NCBI RefSeq assembly: GCF_023091245.1
Contig: NZ_JAHWXN010000001.1
Coordinates: 2,888,579-2,952,578, forward strand
Source: Microbacterium croceum
Lineage (GTDB): Bacteria > Actinomycetota > Actinomycetes > Actinomycetales > Microbacteriaceae
Direction of reading: 5' to 3'
DNA: 64,000 nucleotides
Below the pieces are notes generated by a model. That model was not told where the DNA came from and searched no databases. It saw only the letters and a list, made by a program, of their open reading frames with translations. Below, in pieces: positions 9,421 to 20,365 of this stretch (position 1 is the stretch's first letter; every line of letters starts with the position of its first letter). Made by a program: the position numbers and the translations under genes.

Positions 9421-9439
9421 TGTCAGCCCGAGACGTCGT

Positions 9440-9931
9440 TCAGAACCAGGCGCTCTCGCGCACCTCGCGCATCGCGGTGCGTCGTGTCTCGGCGTCGAGC
9501 CGTGAGAGGTAGAGCTTGCCGTCGAGATGATCGGTCTCGTGCTGAAGCGCCTGAGCCAGCAGCCCCTCCCCCTCGAGCACGACCGGCTGTCCGTCGAGAT
9601 CGACGCCCTCGACGCGTGCCCACGGGTACCGCAGGGCGTCATGCCAGAGCCCGGGCACCGAGAGGCAGCCCTCACCGGTCGGCACCGGATCGCCTCGCAC
9701 CTCGGTCAGCACGGGATTGAGCACATAGCCGATATCGCCGTCGATGTTGTAGCTGAAGGCCCGCAGCGCCACACCGATCTGGGGGGCGGCAACACCGGCG
9801 CGACCGGGAAGCGCGACGGTGTCGATGAGGTCGGCGACCAGAGCGCGCACCCCGTCGTCGATCTCGTCGATCGGAGCGCAGACGGTGCGCAGCACGGGGT
9901 CACCGAAGATGCGGATCTCGCGAACCGTCAT
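9440..9931 (-). CDS. def: Peptide deformylase
   Basis: A metallopeptidase of 163 residues that removes the N-formyl group from nascent proteins. All three motifs are present: GVAAPQIG (motif 1), EGCLSVPG (motif 2, with the metal-binding Cys) and QHETDHLDG (motif 3, HEXXH). It overlaps the upstream MinD-like ATPase gene by one base (TGATG), so the two are probably translationally coupled. This pairing of def with an EspI/MinD-type ATPase is unusual, since def more often neighbours fmt. It may be a second deformylase copy in the genome. Confidence 0.95.
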   Translation of the reverse strand: MTVREIRIFGDPVLRTVCAPIDEIDDGVRALVADLIDTVALPGRAGVAAPQIGVALRAFSYNIDGDIGYVLNPVLTEVRGDPVPTGEGCLSVPGLWHDALRYPWARVEGVDLDGQPVVLEGEGLLAQALQHETDHLDGKLYLSRLDAETRRTAMREVRESAWF

Positions 9932-11886
9932 CAGGAGACCTGTCCCCGAAGACCCTCGACCAGCAGCGCCGCGAGCTCACGCGCCGCGGCCCTCGTCTCC
10001 GGCTGCAGGTTCGCGAAGACGATCGCGCCGCCTCCTGCGATCTGGGTGTCGTACGGCATTCGGACCACGCGTTTGGCCCGCGTCGCGAAATGCGACTCCA
10101 GCTCATCGAGGCGCACCAGTGGAGCACCGGGTGTCGATTGGTTGAGCACGACGATCGCATCGCGCGCCTGCTCCGCGTATCCGTTGGTCTCCAGCCAGGT
10201 GAGAGTCTCGGAGGCGAGTCTGGCCTCGTCGACGCTGAGCCCGGACACGATCACGATCTGATCGGCCAGGTCGAGCGTCGCGGCCATCACCGAGTGCACG
10301 ATCCCGGTCCCGGTGTCGGTGAGCACCAGGGAGTAGTAGTGCGCCGCCACACCGGCGACGTCGCGATAGTCGTCATCGCTGAACGCCTCCGCGATGCGGG
10401 GATCCGCGTCCGAGGCCAGCACGTCGAGACGGGTCGCATCGCGCGCCACGATCGCCGAGATGTCGTGATAGCCCTTCACCTCGTCGTGGATGCGCACGAG
10501 ATCTCGCACCGACTTGGAGTGGTGCGGGCGCACGACACGGTCGGCCAGCGTGCCGCGGTCGGGGTTGGCGTCGACCGCGATCACACGGTCGTCTCGCGCA
10601 TCCGCGAGTGCCATACCGAGGAGCGCGGTGATCGTCGTCTTACCGACGCCTCCCTTGCGCGAGAGCACGGGGACGAATCTCGCACCGCCCACCAGGGGCG
10701 CGGCGATCCGTGCCGTCAGTGCTTTGCGTTCTCGGGCCCGCTTGCCATCGCCGATGTTGATCCGGCGACCGGACACCGTGTAGAGGAAGTGGCTCCACGC
10801 CCCCTCCGGCTCCGGCTTGGCGACGCGATGCGGATCGAGCAGCCGGTCAGCCGTGAGCAGGTCGGCGGTCTCCCGCCCCGCCTCGCTCAGGTCGTCCAGA
10901 CGCTTCGAGGTCAGCGTCACTTCCGCACGCGCTGCGGCGCGCGTGGGCTGGGTGGCGACGGCCTTCTCTTCAGAGGTGGACACGGCGGTGCTCTCCTTCT
11001 CGATCGACGCGGAAGCGGCCGACGCCTTCGCGGCCATCGCATCGGCATCTGCTCTGGCCAGGAATCGCGCAGCGATCGCGACCTCATCGACCGTCTCCTC
11101 CTCGACCGCGGCGCTCTCCTCGTCTACGACGACGACCGCATCCGTGATGGTCTCGGCGGACGCGGCGACGATCGATACGGACACGGGCGACTCCTCGAGC
11201 ACGGCGTCGACGACGATATCCTCCGCAGAAGGAGCCGGCACTGCAGCTTCCGCCGAGACACGGGCTGCAGCTCCGGTCATCGCAGCGTCCTTCGCCGCTG
11301 GAATCGTCGTCTCGGGGGCCTTGGCCTCAGGGCCCTTGCCCTCGGGGACATCGACGTCAGGCATCGGAGCGTTCGGAGCCGCCGCACCGGACGACTCCCG
11401 CTCGGGCACGTCCTGCTCCCGCACCGTGGCGTCGGGCATGGAGGTCGTGGCCACGAGCTTCTCCGCCGTCGCCGCCGTCTTCTTCTTCGACTTCTTCGCG
11501 GTCGCCTTGGCTGCCGACTTCAGGAGGCCGCTGGCGGGCGTCTCCGACACCAGCGGATGCGGCTCCGGCTTCGCCGCTGACGCGGCTGATGCCGAGAGCG
11601 GAGCGACGACCTCCGCATCGAGCGGCGAGATCGGAGTCGTCGGCACCGCCGCATCGGGCATCTTCACGCCCTCGATGGACACCTCGTCGACGATGAGATC
11701 GGCCACGACTTCTCCGTCGAGCACCCCATCGTCATCGAGGTCGTCGTCGTCATCCTGCGGGAGGACGACATTCACCTGCGCGGTCCCACCGAGGATGCCG
11801 ATGACGGCCGTGTCAACGGACGCGGCGTCATCGAGCACCCCCAGCGAGTTCTCCTCGAGAGGATCTGAGCTGTTCTTCGGGGTCAC
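9931..11886 (-). CDS. MinD/EspI-like ATPase with long acidic N-terminal region
   Basis: A protein of 651 residues if it starts at GTG 11886, which has GGAG about nine bases upstream; an in-frame start at 11949 would add 21 residues. Residues 1 to about 350 are low-complexity, rich in Ala, Glu and Asp (one run is [11 protein letters not shown]), and are predicted disordered. A basic linker ([20 protein letters not shown]) precedes a deviant Walker [11 protein letters not shown] near residue 425 and a MinD/ParA fold ending in VLNQSTPG. The linker-plus-ATPase arrangement resembles EspI (Rv3876) and other ESX-associated MinD-like proteins, but no ESX genes are nearby. Role unknown; localisation or partition ATPase is an inference. 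Confidence 0.85.
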   Translation of the reverse strand: MTPKNSSDPLEENSLGVLDDAASVDTAVIGILGGTAQVNVVLPQDDDDDLDDDGVLDGEVVADLIVDEVSIEGVKMPDAAVPTTPISPLDAEVVAPLSASAASAAKPEPHPLVSETPASGLLKSAAKATAKKSKKKTAATAEKLVATTSMPDATVREQDVPERESSGAAAPNAPMPDVDVPEGKGPEAKAPETTIPAAKDAAMTGAAARVSAEAAVPAPSAEDIVVDAVLEESPVSVSIVAASAETITDAVVVVDEESAAVEEETVDEVAIAARFLARADADAMAAKASAASASIEKESTAVSTSEEKAVATQPTRAAARAEVTLTSKRLDDLSEAGRETADLLTADRLLDPHRVAKPEPEGAWSHFLYTVSGRRINIGDGKRARERKALTARIAAPLVGGARFVPVLSRKGGVGKTTITALLGMALADARDDRVIAVDANPDRGTLADRVVRPHHSKSVRDLVRIHDEVKGYHDISAIVARDATRLDVLASDADPRIAEAFSDDDYRDVAGVAAHYYSLVLTDTGTGIVHSVMAATLDLADQIVIVSGLSVDEARLASETLTWLETNGYAEQARDAIVVLNQSTPGAPLVRLDELESHFATRAKRVVRMPYDTQIAGGGAIVFANLQPETRAAARELAALLVEGLRGQVS

Positions 11887-11953
11887 GGTGTCACTCCAAG
11901 CCTGTGCGGGGCCTCGGGCGCGCACCTGGTGCGCGGCCCTCGCCCGCACAAGA

Positions 11954-14900
11954 TTAGTGCGCGGGACGGATCACGACCAAAAGATCTCCCGCATCCACCT
12001 GCTGCGTCTCGCTGATCGCATGACGTTCGACGACGCCGTCGATGGGCGATGTGATGGCCGCTTCCATCTTCATCGCCTCGATCGAGGCGACCGGTTCGCC
12101 GGCCCTGACGTGGGCGCCGACATCGGCCTTGAGCGTCACGACTCCGGAGAACGGAGCGGCCACCTGACCGGGCACCGAGGTGTCGGCCTTCTCGACCTCG
12201 TGCGCGTCCACCGCGATGGAACGGTCGCGGACGAACACCGGGCGCAGCTGACCGTTCAGCGTCGTCATGACGGTGCGCATGCCCCGATCATCCGCGTCGC
12301 CGATGGCTTCGAGCCCGACGTAGAGCTGCACGCCCCTATCGATCTCGATCAGGTGCTCCTGTCCCTGCACCAGACCGTAGAGGTAGTCGCTCGTATCGAG
12401 CACCGAGAGGTCGCCGAACAGCTCGCGCATCTGCGTGAACTCCTGGGTCGGCGCCGGGAACAGCAGCGTGTTCAGCCGCGCACGCCGCGTGACGCTGTCG
12501 CCGGCGAGAGCCGCCTCATCGTCCGCCGTGAGGGCCGTCACGCCGGGACGCACCGAGCGACCGGCCAGCACCTTCGTGCGGAAGGGCTCGGGCCATCCAC
12601 CGGGCAGGTCGCCCAGCTCTCCGGCCATGAAACCCACGACCGAGTCGGGCACGTCGTACTTCTCGGGGTTCGCCTCGAAGTCAGCGGGGTCCGCCTTGAC
12701 GGCGGCGAGGTGCAGGGCGAGGTCGCCGACCACCTTCGAAGACGGCGTCACCTTCGGCACCCGTCCGAGGATGCGGTCGGCCGCGGCGTACATGTCCTCA
12801 ATGAGCTCGAAGTCGTCGGCGAGTCCGAGTGCCTTCGCCTGCTGGCGCAGGTTCGACAGCTGACCGCCGGGGATCTCATGGTGGTAGACGCGGCCCGTGG
12901 GGCCCGGCAGCCCGGACTCGAACGGCGCGTACTGGTGACGAACTGCCTCCCAGTAGGGCTCGAGATCGGAGACTCCCCCGAGATCGATGCCGCTGTCGCG
13001 GTCGGTGTGCGCGAGCGCCGCGACGAGTGCCGAGAGCGACGGCTGGCTGGTCGTTCCCGACAGCGGGGCGGAGGCCGCGTCCACGGCGTCGACTCCCACG
13101 GCGCTGGCGGCGAGCAGGGTGGCGAGCTGACCGCCCGGCGTGTCGTGCGTGTGCAGGTGCACCGGCAGATCGAAGCGCTCGCGCAGTGCGGCGACGAGCG
13201 TGGCGGCGGCAGCAGGACGCAGGAGACCCGCCATGTCCTTGATCGCGATGATGTGCGCTCCGGCATCGACGATCTGCTGGGCGAGCTCGAGGTAGTAATC
13301 GAGCGTGTAGAGGTCCTCGGCCGGGTTGAGCAGATCACCCGTGTAGCACAGGGCCACCTCGGCGACAGCGGTGCCGGTACGACGCACCGCATCGATCGCC
13401 GGTCGCATCTGCTCGACGTCGTTGAGCGCGTCGAAGATGCGGAAGATGTCGACACCACTTGCTGCGGCCTCTGCCACGAAGGCATCGGTCACCGCGGTCG
13501 GGTACGGGGTGTAGCCGACCGTGTTCCGCCCGCGCAACAGCATCTGGATCGCGACGTTCGGCAGGGCCGCCCGCAGCTTGTCGAGGCGCTCCCACGGGTC
13601 TTCGCCGAGGAACCGCAGCGCGACGTCGTACGTCGCACCGCCCCAGGCCTCGACCGAGAGCAGACCAGGCGTCAGCTGCGCGATGTACGGCGCCGCGGCG
13701 ACGAGGTCCTTCGTGCGCACGCGTGTGGCCAGCAGGGATTGATGAGCGTCGCGGAAAGTCGTGTCGGTGATCGCGAGCGCGGTCTGCTCTCGCAGGCTCC
13801 GCGCGAAGCCCTCAGGGCCGAGCTCCAGCAGTCGCTGACGCGAGCCGGCGACGGGCTGCGCGGTCAGGTCGATGCTCGGGAGCTTGGTCCGCGGGTCCAC
13901 GACACCGGGGTGCGCACCGTGCGGCTTGTTGACGGTGACGTCCACGAGCCAGTTCAGCATCTTGGTTCCGCGGTCCTTCGACACCCGGCCGCGCAGAAGC
14001 TCAGGGCGCTCGTCGATGAACGAGGTGCTGACGTCTCCCGCGATGAAGGCCTCGTCCTCGAGCAGTGCCTGCAGGAAGGGGATGTTGGTGGAGACGCCGC
14101 GGATGCGGAACTCGGCCAGCGCACGACGCGCACGCGCGACGGCTGCCGGGAAGTCGCGCCCGCGACAGGTGAGCTTGGCGAGCATCGAGTCGAAGTGGGG
14201 GCTGATCTGTGCGCCCTGGTGCACGGTTCCGCCGTCGAGGCGGATGCCGGCGCCACCAGGCGAACGGTAGGTCGTGATCTTCCCCGTGTCCGGACGGAAG
14301 CCCTGGGTCGGGTCTTCCGTGGTGATACGGCACTGGAGCGCCGCGCCGCGCAGGTGCACGTTCTCCTGCTGCAGACCCAGCTGCGCGAGCGACTGCCCCG
14401 CCGCGATCCGCATCTGGCTCTGGACGAGGTCGACGTCGGTCACCTCCTCGGTCACCGTGTGCTCGACCTGGATGCGCGGGTTCATCTCGATGAACACCAC
14501 CTCGCCGGCGCGCTCCCCCGCCGTCTCCAGCAGGAACTCGACAGTGCCGGCGTTCTCGTAGCCGATCGACCGCGCGAACGCGACCGCGTAGCCGTGCAGA
14601 GCGGTGCGGACGCTGTCATCCAGGTTCGGGGCCGGGGCGATCTCGACGACCTTCTGGTGACGGCGCTGCACCGAGCAGTCGCGCTCGAAGAGGTGGACCG
14701 TCTCGCCGGTCTTGTCGGCGAGGATCTGCACCTCGATGTGGCGAGGCCGCACGACCGCCTGCTCCAGGAACATGCGCGCGTCACCGAACGCGCTGGCAGC
14801 CTCGCGCATCGCCTCGGCAAGCGCCGGCGCGAGCTCGTCGGCCGTGGCCACGCGCCGCATGCCGCGACCGCCACCACCGGCGACGGCCTTCGCGAAGAGC

Positions 14901-15361
14901 GGGAATCCGATCTCCTCCGCCTGCGACACGAGCAGCTCGACGTCATCCGATGCCTCGGTGGAGCGCAGCACCGGCACACCGGCCTCGATCGCGTGCCGCT
15001 TGGCCTCGACCTTGTTGCCCGCCATCTCGAGCACCGAAGCGGGGGGTCCGATGAAGACGATGCCGTTCGCCGCCGCCTTCTCCGCCAGCTCCGGGTTCTC
15101 GGAGAGGAACCCGTAACCGGGGTAGATCGCGTCAGCACCGGACTCGCGCGCGACACGGATGATCTCGTCGACGCTCAGGTAGGCGCGAACAGGGTGACCC
15201 CGCTCGCCGATCTCGTAGGCTTCATCGGCCTTCAACCGATGAACGGAACCACGGTCCTCATGCGGGAAGACGGCGACGGTTCTCGCCCCGACTTCTACTG
15301 CCGCACGGAAGGCACGAATCGCGATCTCGCCACGGTTTGCCACAAGGATCTTCTTGAACAT
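11954..15361 (-). CDS. pyc: Pyruvate carboxylase
   Basis: A biotin-dependent anaplerotic enzyme of 1135 residues that carboxylates pyruvate to oxaloacetate. Domains in order: biotin carboxylase (KKILVANRGEIAIRAF, ATP-grasp with GGGGRGMRR, EMNPRIQVEHTVTEE), carboxyltransferase (ITDTTFRDAHQSL, VEAWGGATYDVALRFL, IKDMAGLL), and a C-terminal biotinyl domain with AMKM (Lys about 1098). ATG 15361 is preferred, with AGAGG five bases upstream; a GTG at 15367 is also in frame. It is divergent from an orphan parA-like gene and followed by the MinD-like ATPase gene on the same strand after about 70 bases. Confidence 0.97.
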   Translation of the reverse strand: MFKKILVANRGEIAIRAFRAAVEVGARTVAVFPHEDRGSVHRLKADEAYEIGERGHPVRAYLSVDEIIRVARESGADAIYPGYGFLSENPELAEKAAANGIVFIGPPASVLEMAGNKVEAKRHAIEAGVPVLRSTEASDDVELLVSQAEEIGFPLFAKAVAGGGGRGMRRVATADELAPALAEAMREAASAFGDARMFLEQAVVRPRHIEVQILADKTGETVHLFERDCSVQRRHQKVVEIAPAPNLDDSVRTALHGYAVAFARSIGYENAGTVEFLLETAGERAGEVVFIEMNPRIQVEHTVTEEVTDVDLVQSQMRIAAGQSLAQLGLQQENVHLRGAALQCRITTEDPTQGFRPDTGKITTYRSPGGAGIRLDGGTVHQGAQISPHFDSMLAKLTCRGRDFPAAVARARRALAEFRIRGVSTNIPFLQALLEDEAFIAGDVSTSFIDERPELLRGRVSKDRGTKMLNWLVDVTVNKPHGAHPGVVDPRTKLPSIDLTAQPVAGSRQRLLELGPEGFARSLREQTALAITDTTFRDAHQSLLATRVRTKDLVAAAPYIAQLTPGLLSVEAWGGATYDVALRFLGEDPWERLDKLRAALPNVAIQMLLRGRNTVGYTPYPTAVTDAFVAEAAASGVDIFRIFDALNDVEQMRPAIDAVRRTGTAVAEVALCYTGDLLNPAEDLYTLDYYLELAQQIVDAGAHIIAIKDMAGLLRPAAAATLVAALRERFDLPVHLHTHDTPGGQLATLLAASAVGVDAVDAASAPLSGTTSQPSLSALVAALAHTDRDSGIDLGGVSDLEPYWEAVRHQYAPFESGLPGPTGRVYHHEIPGGQLSNLRQQAKALGLADDFELIEDMYAAADRILGRVPKVTPSSKVVGDLALHLAAVKADPADFEANPEKYDVPDSVVGFMAGELGDLPGGWPEPFRTKVLAGRSVRPGVTALTADDEAALAGDSVTRRARLNTLLFPAPTQEFTQMRELFGDLSVLDTSDYLYGLVQGQEHLIEIDRGVQLYVGLEAIGDADDRGMRTVMTTLNGQLRPVFVRDRSIAVDAHEVEKADTSVPGQVAAPFSGVVTLKADVGAHVRAGEPVASIEAMKMEAAITSPIDGVVERHAISETQQVDAGDLLVVIRPAH

Positions 15362-15445
15362 GCACACCTCTGAAAGCTCGATGGGCGCCGTTTTCGACGC
15401 ACATGGGGCGGGGCTGAGTGTTCCCCCAGCCTAGGGGAAGGTAAC

Positions 15446-16267
15446 GTGGAGTCCGTGCACGTACTCAGCGTCAGCTCTCTCAAGGGAGGCGTCGGCAAGA
15501 CGACCGTGACCCTCGGCCTGGCCTCAGCGGCCTTCGCCCGAGGCGTCCGTACTCTCGTCGTCGACCTCGACCCTCAGTCCGATGTGTCCACCGGGATGGA
15601 TATCCAGGTGGCAGGTCGGCTCAACATCGCCGATGTCCTGGCGAACCCGAAGGAGAAGGTCGTCCGACAGGCGATCACCTCCAGCGGGTGGGCCAAGGTG
15701 CATCCCGGCACCATCGACGTGCTCATCGGCAGCCCCTCGGCGATCAACTTCGACGGTCCGCACCCCAGCGTGCGCGACGTGTGGAAGCTCGAGGAAGCGC
15801 TCGCCGCCGTCGAAGCCGACTATGACCTCGTGCTGATCGACTGCGCGCCGTCGCTGAACGCCCTGACGCGCACGGCATGGGCAGCCAGCGACCGTGTCAT
15901 GGTCGTCACCGAACCCGGACTCTTCTCCGTCGCCGCCGCCGACCGAGCCCTGCGCGCGATCGAGGAGATCCGTCGCGGTCTCTCGCCTCGTCTTCAGCCG
16001 CTCGGCATCGTGGTAAATCGCGTACGCCCGCAGTCCATCGAGCATCAGTTCCGCATCAAGGAACTCCGCGACATGTTCGGCCCGCTCGTCCTCTCGCCCC
16101 AACTGCCGGAGCGCACCTCGCTGCAGCAGGCGCAGGGCGCAGCGAAGCCGCTTCACATCTGGCCCGGCGATTCCGCCCAGGAGCTCGCTGCGGACTTCGA
16201 TCAGCTCCTCGACCGCATCATCCGCACCGGACGCATCGCCGTCGCAGACAACGGCACCCAGAACTGA
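15446..16267 (+). CDS. Orphan ParA-family ATPase
   Basis: A ParA/Soj-like P-loop ATPase of 273 residues. The Walker A KGGVGKTT is at about residues 14-21, the Walker A' signature VVDLDPQSDVSTGM near 40, and the Walker B LVLIDCAPSLNALT near 130. The start is GTG 15446 behind AGGGGAAGG. There is no ParB partner gene beside it and it stands alone between the divergent pyc and a convergent merR gene. A separate ParA lies at 52974-53864, so this is not the scpAB-linked copy. It could position cell-envelope or plasmid-like cargo, but that is inference. Confidence 0.9.
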   Translation: MESVHVLSVSSLKGGVGKTTVTLGLASAAFARGVRTLVVDLDPQSDVSTGMDIQVAGRLNIADVLANPKEKVVRQAITSSGWAKVHPGTIDVLIGSPSAINFDGPHPSVRDVWKLEEALAAVEADYDLVLIDCAPSLNALTRTAWAASDRVMVVTEPGLFSVAAADRALRAIEEIRRGLSPRLQPLGIVVNRVRPQSIEHQFRIKELRDMFGPLVLSPQLPERTSLQQAQGAAKPLHIWPGDSAQELAADFDQLLDRIIRTGRIAVADNGTQN

Positions 16268-16289
16268 TCAGTACACGCGCACACAGCGA

Positions 16290-16318
16290 AACGGCCATCC
16301 TCGTCGAGGATGGCCGTT
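16290..16318. terminator. Terminator between parA-like and merR genes
   Basis: Perfect 14-bp arms (AACGGCCATCCTCG / CGAGGATGGCCGTT) around a single T, located between two convergent genes. Likely bidirectional. Confidence 0.75.
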
Positions 16319-16338
16319 CTGCGTGATGCAGACGTTCG

Positions 16339-16884
16339 TCAGGCGGAGCGCTGGGAGCGACGGGCACTGAGTTCGTCGACCGGGTCGGGCGCGGTCGCAT
16401 CGAACTGCACGAGCGTGGACTCGACCTCGCGCAGGACCTTGCCCACCGCGATGCCGAACACTCCCTGACCACGGCTGACCAGGTCGATGACCTCGTCGTT
16501 CGAGGTGCAGAGGTAGACAGAGGCGCCGTCGCTCATCAGAGTCGTCCCGGCGAGATCGCGGATGCCGGCGCGGCGGAGCTCCTCCACCGCAGTGCGGATC
16601 TGCTGCAGTGAGATTCCGGTGTCCAGCAGACTCTTGACGAGCTTGAGCACCAGGATGTCGCGGAAGCCGTAAAGACGCTGCGACCCGGAGCCGTTGGCCC
16701 CGCGAACCGTGGGTTCGACGAGTTCGGTGCGGGCCCAGTAGTCGAGCTGACGGTAGGTGATGCCGGCGGCGCGTGCGGCGACAGCGCCGCGGTAGCCGAC
16801 CTCATCGTCCATGGCCGGAAGACCGTCCGTGAAGAGGAGTTCGGGCACGAAGCGCGGGTCTCCTGCGAGCTCATCCGCATTCAT
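16339..16884 (-). CDS. MerR-family regulator, Rv1830-like
   Basis: A regulator of 181 residues with a MerR helix-turn-helix (VAARAAGITYRQLDYWARTEL, about residues 35-55) and the wing SGSQRLYGFRDILVLKLVKSLL. The C-terminal half has no metal-binding cysteines, so it is not a classic metal sensor. The pairing with an FtsR-type MerR protein and a GarA-type FHA protein is the Rv1827-Rv1828-Rv1830 cluster of mycobacteria (here without the DUF151 gene between). Effector and targets are unknown. It lies 99 bases downstream of ftsR and probably belongs to the same operon. Confidence 0.9.
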   Translation of the reverse strand: MNADELAGDPRFVPELLFTDGLPAMDDEVGYRGAVAARAAGITYRQLDYWARTELVEPTVRGANGSGSQRLYGFRDILVLKLVKSLLDTGISLQQIRTAVEELRRAGIRDLAGTTLMSDGASVYLCTSNDEVIDLVSRGQGVFGIAVGKVLREVESTLVQFDATAPDPVDELSARRSQRSA

Positions 16885-16983
16885 CTGAAATCCTCCCTGG
16901 AACGGTTATCTCCACGGTAGAGCAGTGCCCAGGCAGCAGCAATGACATCCGCGCGAGACCGAAGGTGTGTCGCAATCAGTTCG

Positions 16984-17670
16984 TTACGAAAGGACCCGCG
17001 ACAACGCATCCTTGACGAAGAGCGAGCGCACCTCGTCGATCTTCGTGGCCAGTTCAGGAGCCAGTTCGCTCGCCTTGGCGCGCGACGCGGCATCCGTGCG
17101 ACGGAGCAGTGCCGACATCGCGGATTCGATGAGTGCGACCTCGCGTTCGGCGCCCTGGCGCAGCGAACGGAGGTGCCGCGGTTCGATGCCGTGACGGTCG
17201 AGCGCCACGAGGCCGCGCAGCAGCGTGACGACCGACTCCGAATAGCTCTCCTGCGCCGTGATGACACCCGTGCTGATCGCGTCGTTGAGCAGCTGAGGCC
17301 CTGCCCCGGCCGCGGCGAGGAGCTCGTCGCGACGGTAGCGACGCGGCGCGGGCGCGATGGACGGAGGCGGCGTGAGAGCAGCGCCCTCACCCCGCGCCTC
17401 GGCCTCGTCGAGCTGCTCGCGGATGACGCTCAGCGGCAGGTAGTGGTCGCGTTGCAACGTGAGGCCGAGACGGAGCCGCTCGATGTCGGCCGAGGAGAAC
17501 TTGCGGTAACCCGACTCGGTCCGGGAAGGCGTCACGATTCCCTGGACCTCGAGGAAGCGCAACTTGCTGGAGGTCAGTTCGGGGAACTCCGGTGTGAGTC
17601 TGGCCAGCACCTGGCCGATACTCAACAGGCCCGCGGACGCAGAGCGTTCGCGGGCGGGAGAGGCCGCCAT
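16984..17670 (-). CDS. ftsR: MerR-type regulator FtsR (Rv1828-like)
   Basis: A protein of 228 residues with an N-terminal MerR domain (LLSIGQVLARLTPEFPELTSSKLRFLE; wing SGYRKFSSADIERLRLGLTL). A low-complexity Ala/Pro linker near residue 100 (ALTPPPSIAPAPRR) leads to a helical C-terminal domain. In Corynebacterium glutamicum FtsR regulates ftsZ. The start codon overlaps the stop of the FHA gene (TGATG), so expression is coupled to it. It carries no Cys-based sensor. Assignment rests on order and domain layout. Confidence 0.9.
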   Translation of the reverse strand: MAASPARERSASAGLLSIGQVLARLTPEFPELTSSKLRFLEVQGIVTPSRTESGYRKFSSADIERLRLGLTLQRDHYLPLSVIREQLDEAEARGEGAALTPPPSIAPAPRRYRRDELLAAAGAGPQLLNDAISTGVITAQESYSESVVTLLRGLVALDRHGIEPRHLRSLRQGAEREVALIESAMSALLRRTDAASRAKASELAPELATKIDEVRSLFVKDALSRVLS

Positions 17671-18155
17671 CAGTTGTTCGCCGTGGGGCGATCGACGGGT
17701 GAGGCGAAGAAGTTCAGGCGGAACTTGCCGACCCGGACCTCGGATCCGTCGACCAACGGGCTGCGGTCGACACGCTCACCGTTCACATAGGTGCCGTTGA
17801 GGGAGCGCTGATCGATGATCTCGAAGGTCGTCCCGGTGCGGGTGACCTCGGCGTGACGACGGGACACGGTCACGTCGTCGAAGAAGATGTCGGCCTCGGG
17901 GTGGCGTCCGACAGTGGTCACGTCGGTATCCAGGAGATACCGGGCTCCGGCGAGGGCGCCGGAGCGGACCAGCAGGAGCGCTGATCCTGAGGGCAGAGCG
18001 GCGATCGCGGCCTGCTCCACATCGGTGAGTTCCACACCGAACGGCACGAAGGACAGGTCCGAATCGTGTCCGAACGTCTGCGTCACGTCGTGTCGTTGTT
18101 CGCCGGAACGGTGAATGGCCGAGTCACCTGCCGGTCGGCTGTCGCTGTCTGTCAC
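17670..18155 (-). CDS. garA: FHA-domain regulator of GarA/OdhI type
   Basis: A small FHA protein of 161 residues. In mycobacteria and corynebacteria its homologues bind and inhibit 2-oxoglutarate dehydrogenase and related enzymes, relieved by kinase phosphorylation of an N-terminal Thr pair. The FHA core shows VGRHPEADIFFDDVTVSRRH and SLNGTYVNGE, so the phosphothreonine-binding residues are present. The N-terminal phosphosite region reads DVTQTFGHD (Thr25 and Thr27), where GarA has adjacent Thr residues, so the site is altered but recognisable. It heads the operon with ftsR and the second merR gene. Confidence 0.9.
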   Translation of the reverse strand: MTDSDSRPAGDSAIHRSGEQRHDVTQTFGHDSDLSFVPFGVELTDVEQAAIAALPSGSALLLVRSGALAGARYLLDTDVTTVGRHPEADIFFDDVTVSRRHAEVTRTGTTFEIIDQRSLNGTYVNGERVDRSPLVDGSEVRVGKFRLNFFASPVDRPTANN

Positions 18156-18249
18156 TGTGCCCTCCTCGTCATCCAGACTAACGGATTCCGGAGCGGTCCT
18201 GGGAGGCCGCCTTCACACTCAGGCATCCCATACCGGAGATTCATAGGCT

Positions 18250-18906
18250 GTGAGGGTGCAGACCACAGCCCGCCGCTTCCCCGCCGTCCCCGTCGCGCTG
18301 GCCGCGACCCTCCTCGCCGCGTTCCTGGTGCTCTTCTCACCGCTCGCCGCGTCCGCCCACGATGCCCTGGTGTCGTCATCGCCGGCGGCCGACAGCACCG
18401 TGGAGACGCTCCCCGACGAGCTGACGCTCACCTTCAGCGCCAAGCTGATCACCGGCGAAGGCGCGACCGAGGTCGTCGTGACGGACGCGGAAGGCAACTC
18501 GGTCACCGACGGCGAGCCGACCGTGGACGGGGCGATCGTCACACAGCCGCTGAAGGCCGAGGCCGCTGCCGGCGAGTACCACGTCATCTGGAAGGTCGTC
18601 TCGAGCGACGGCCACCCCACGTCGGAGGAGTTCTTCTTCACCGTCACCGCGAGCTCCCTCCCCGCGCCAGACGCCACCCCCACGACGGCACCGGCGACGG
18701 CTGCCCCCTCGCCGGAGTCCACCAGCACACCGGAAGCGACGACGACGCCGGCGCCGGATGCCGACGCCCCGTCCAGCGCTTCTGCGTGGATCTGGGCCCT
18801 GTCGATCGGCGGCATCGCCGCGATCGCGGCACTGCTCGTCTGGTGGACCGTGCGCGCCAGGAAGAACGCCTCCGCGACCGATTCCGACCCCTCCACGGGA
18901 CGATAG
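18250..18906 (+). CDS. CopC-domain secreted/membrane-anchored protein
   Basis: A protein of 218 residues with a signal peptide (VALAATLLAAFLVLFSPLAASA) cleaved just before His-Asp (HDALVSSSP). That N-terminal His is the usual copper ligand of CopC. The CopC beta-sandwich covers residues 35-130 (LTLTFSAKL, YHVIWKVVSSDGHPTSEEF with the second His region). A Pro/Thr/Ala linker and a C-terminal membrane helix (IWALSIGGIAAIAALLVWW) follow. The start is GTG 18250 or GTG 18256: TAGGCT at 18244-18249 would place transcription start at the second. No CopD-type partner is adjacent. Copper handling at the cell surface is the family expectation. Confidence 0.85.
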   Translation: MRVQTTARRFPAVPVALAATLLAAFLVLFSPLAASAHDALVSSSPAADSTVETLPDELTLTFSAKLITGEGATEVVVTDAEGNSVTDGEPTVDGAIVTQPLKAEAAAGEYHVIWKVVSSDGHPTSEEFFFTVTASSLPAPDATPTTAPATAAPSPESTSTPEATTTPAPDADAPSSASAWIWALSIGGIAAIAALLVWWTVRARKNASATDSDPSTGR

Positions 18907-18915
18907 GCTTGACGC

Positions 18916-20313
<1,398 letters not shown>

Positions 20314-20326
20314 TCCACTCGCGTCA

Positions 20327-20362
20327 CGAAGGCCCGGTCCGCTGCTGCGGATCGGGCCTTCG
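20327..20362. terminator. Terminator between lpdA and methyltransferase gene
   Basis: Arms CGAAGGCCCGGTCCGC and GCGGATCGGGCCTTCG pair over 16 bases with one G-T wobble and a four-base loop. The two flanking genes converge on it. Confidence 0.75.
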
Positions 20363-20365
20363 TCG

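Noticed and set aside
10817..15373. A very long plus-strand open frame (about 1500 residues) over the MinD-like and pyc genes
   Set aside because: It is exactly antisense to pyc and the MinD-like gene, has no domain signal and an Arg/His/Gly-rich composition typical of shadow frames in GC-rich DNA.
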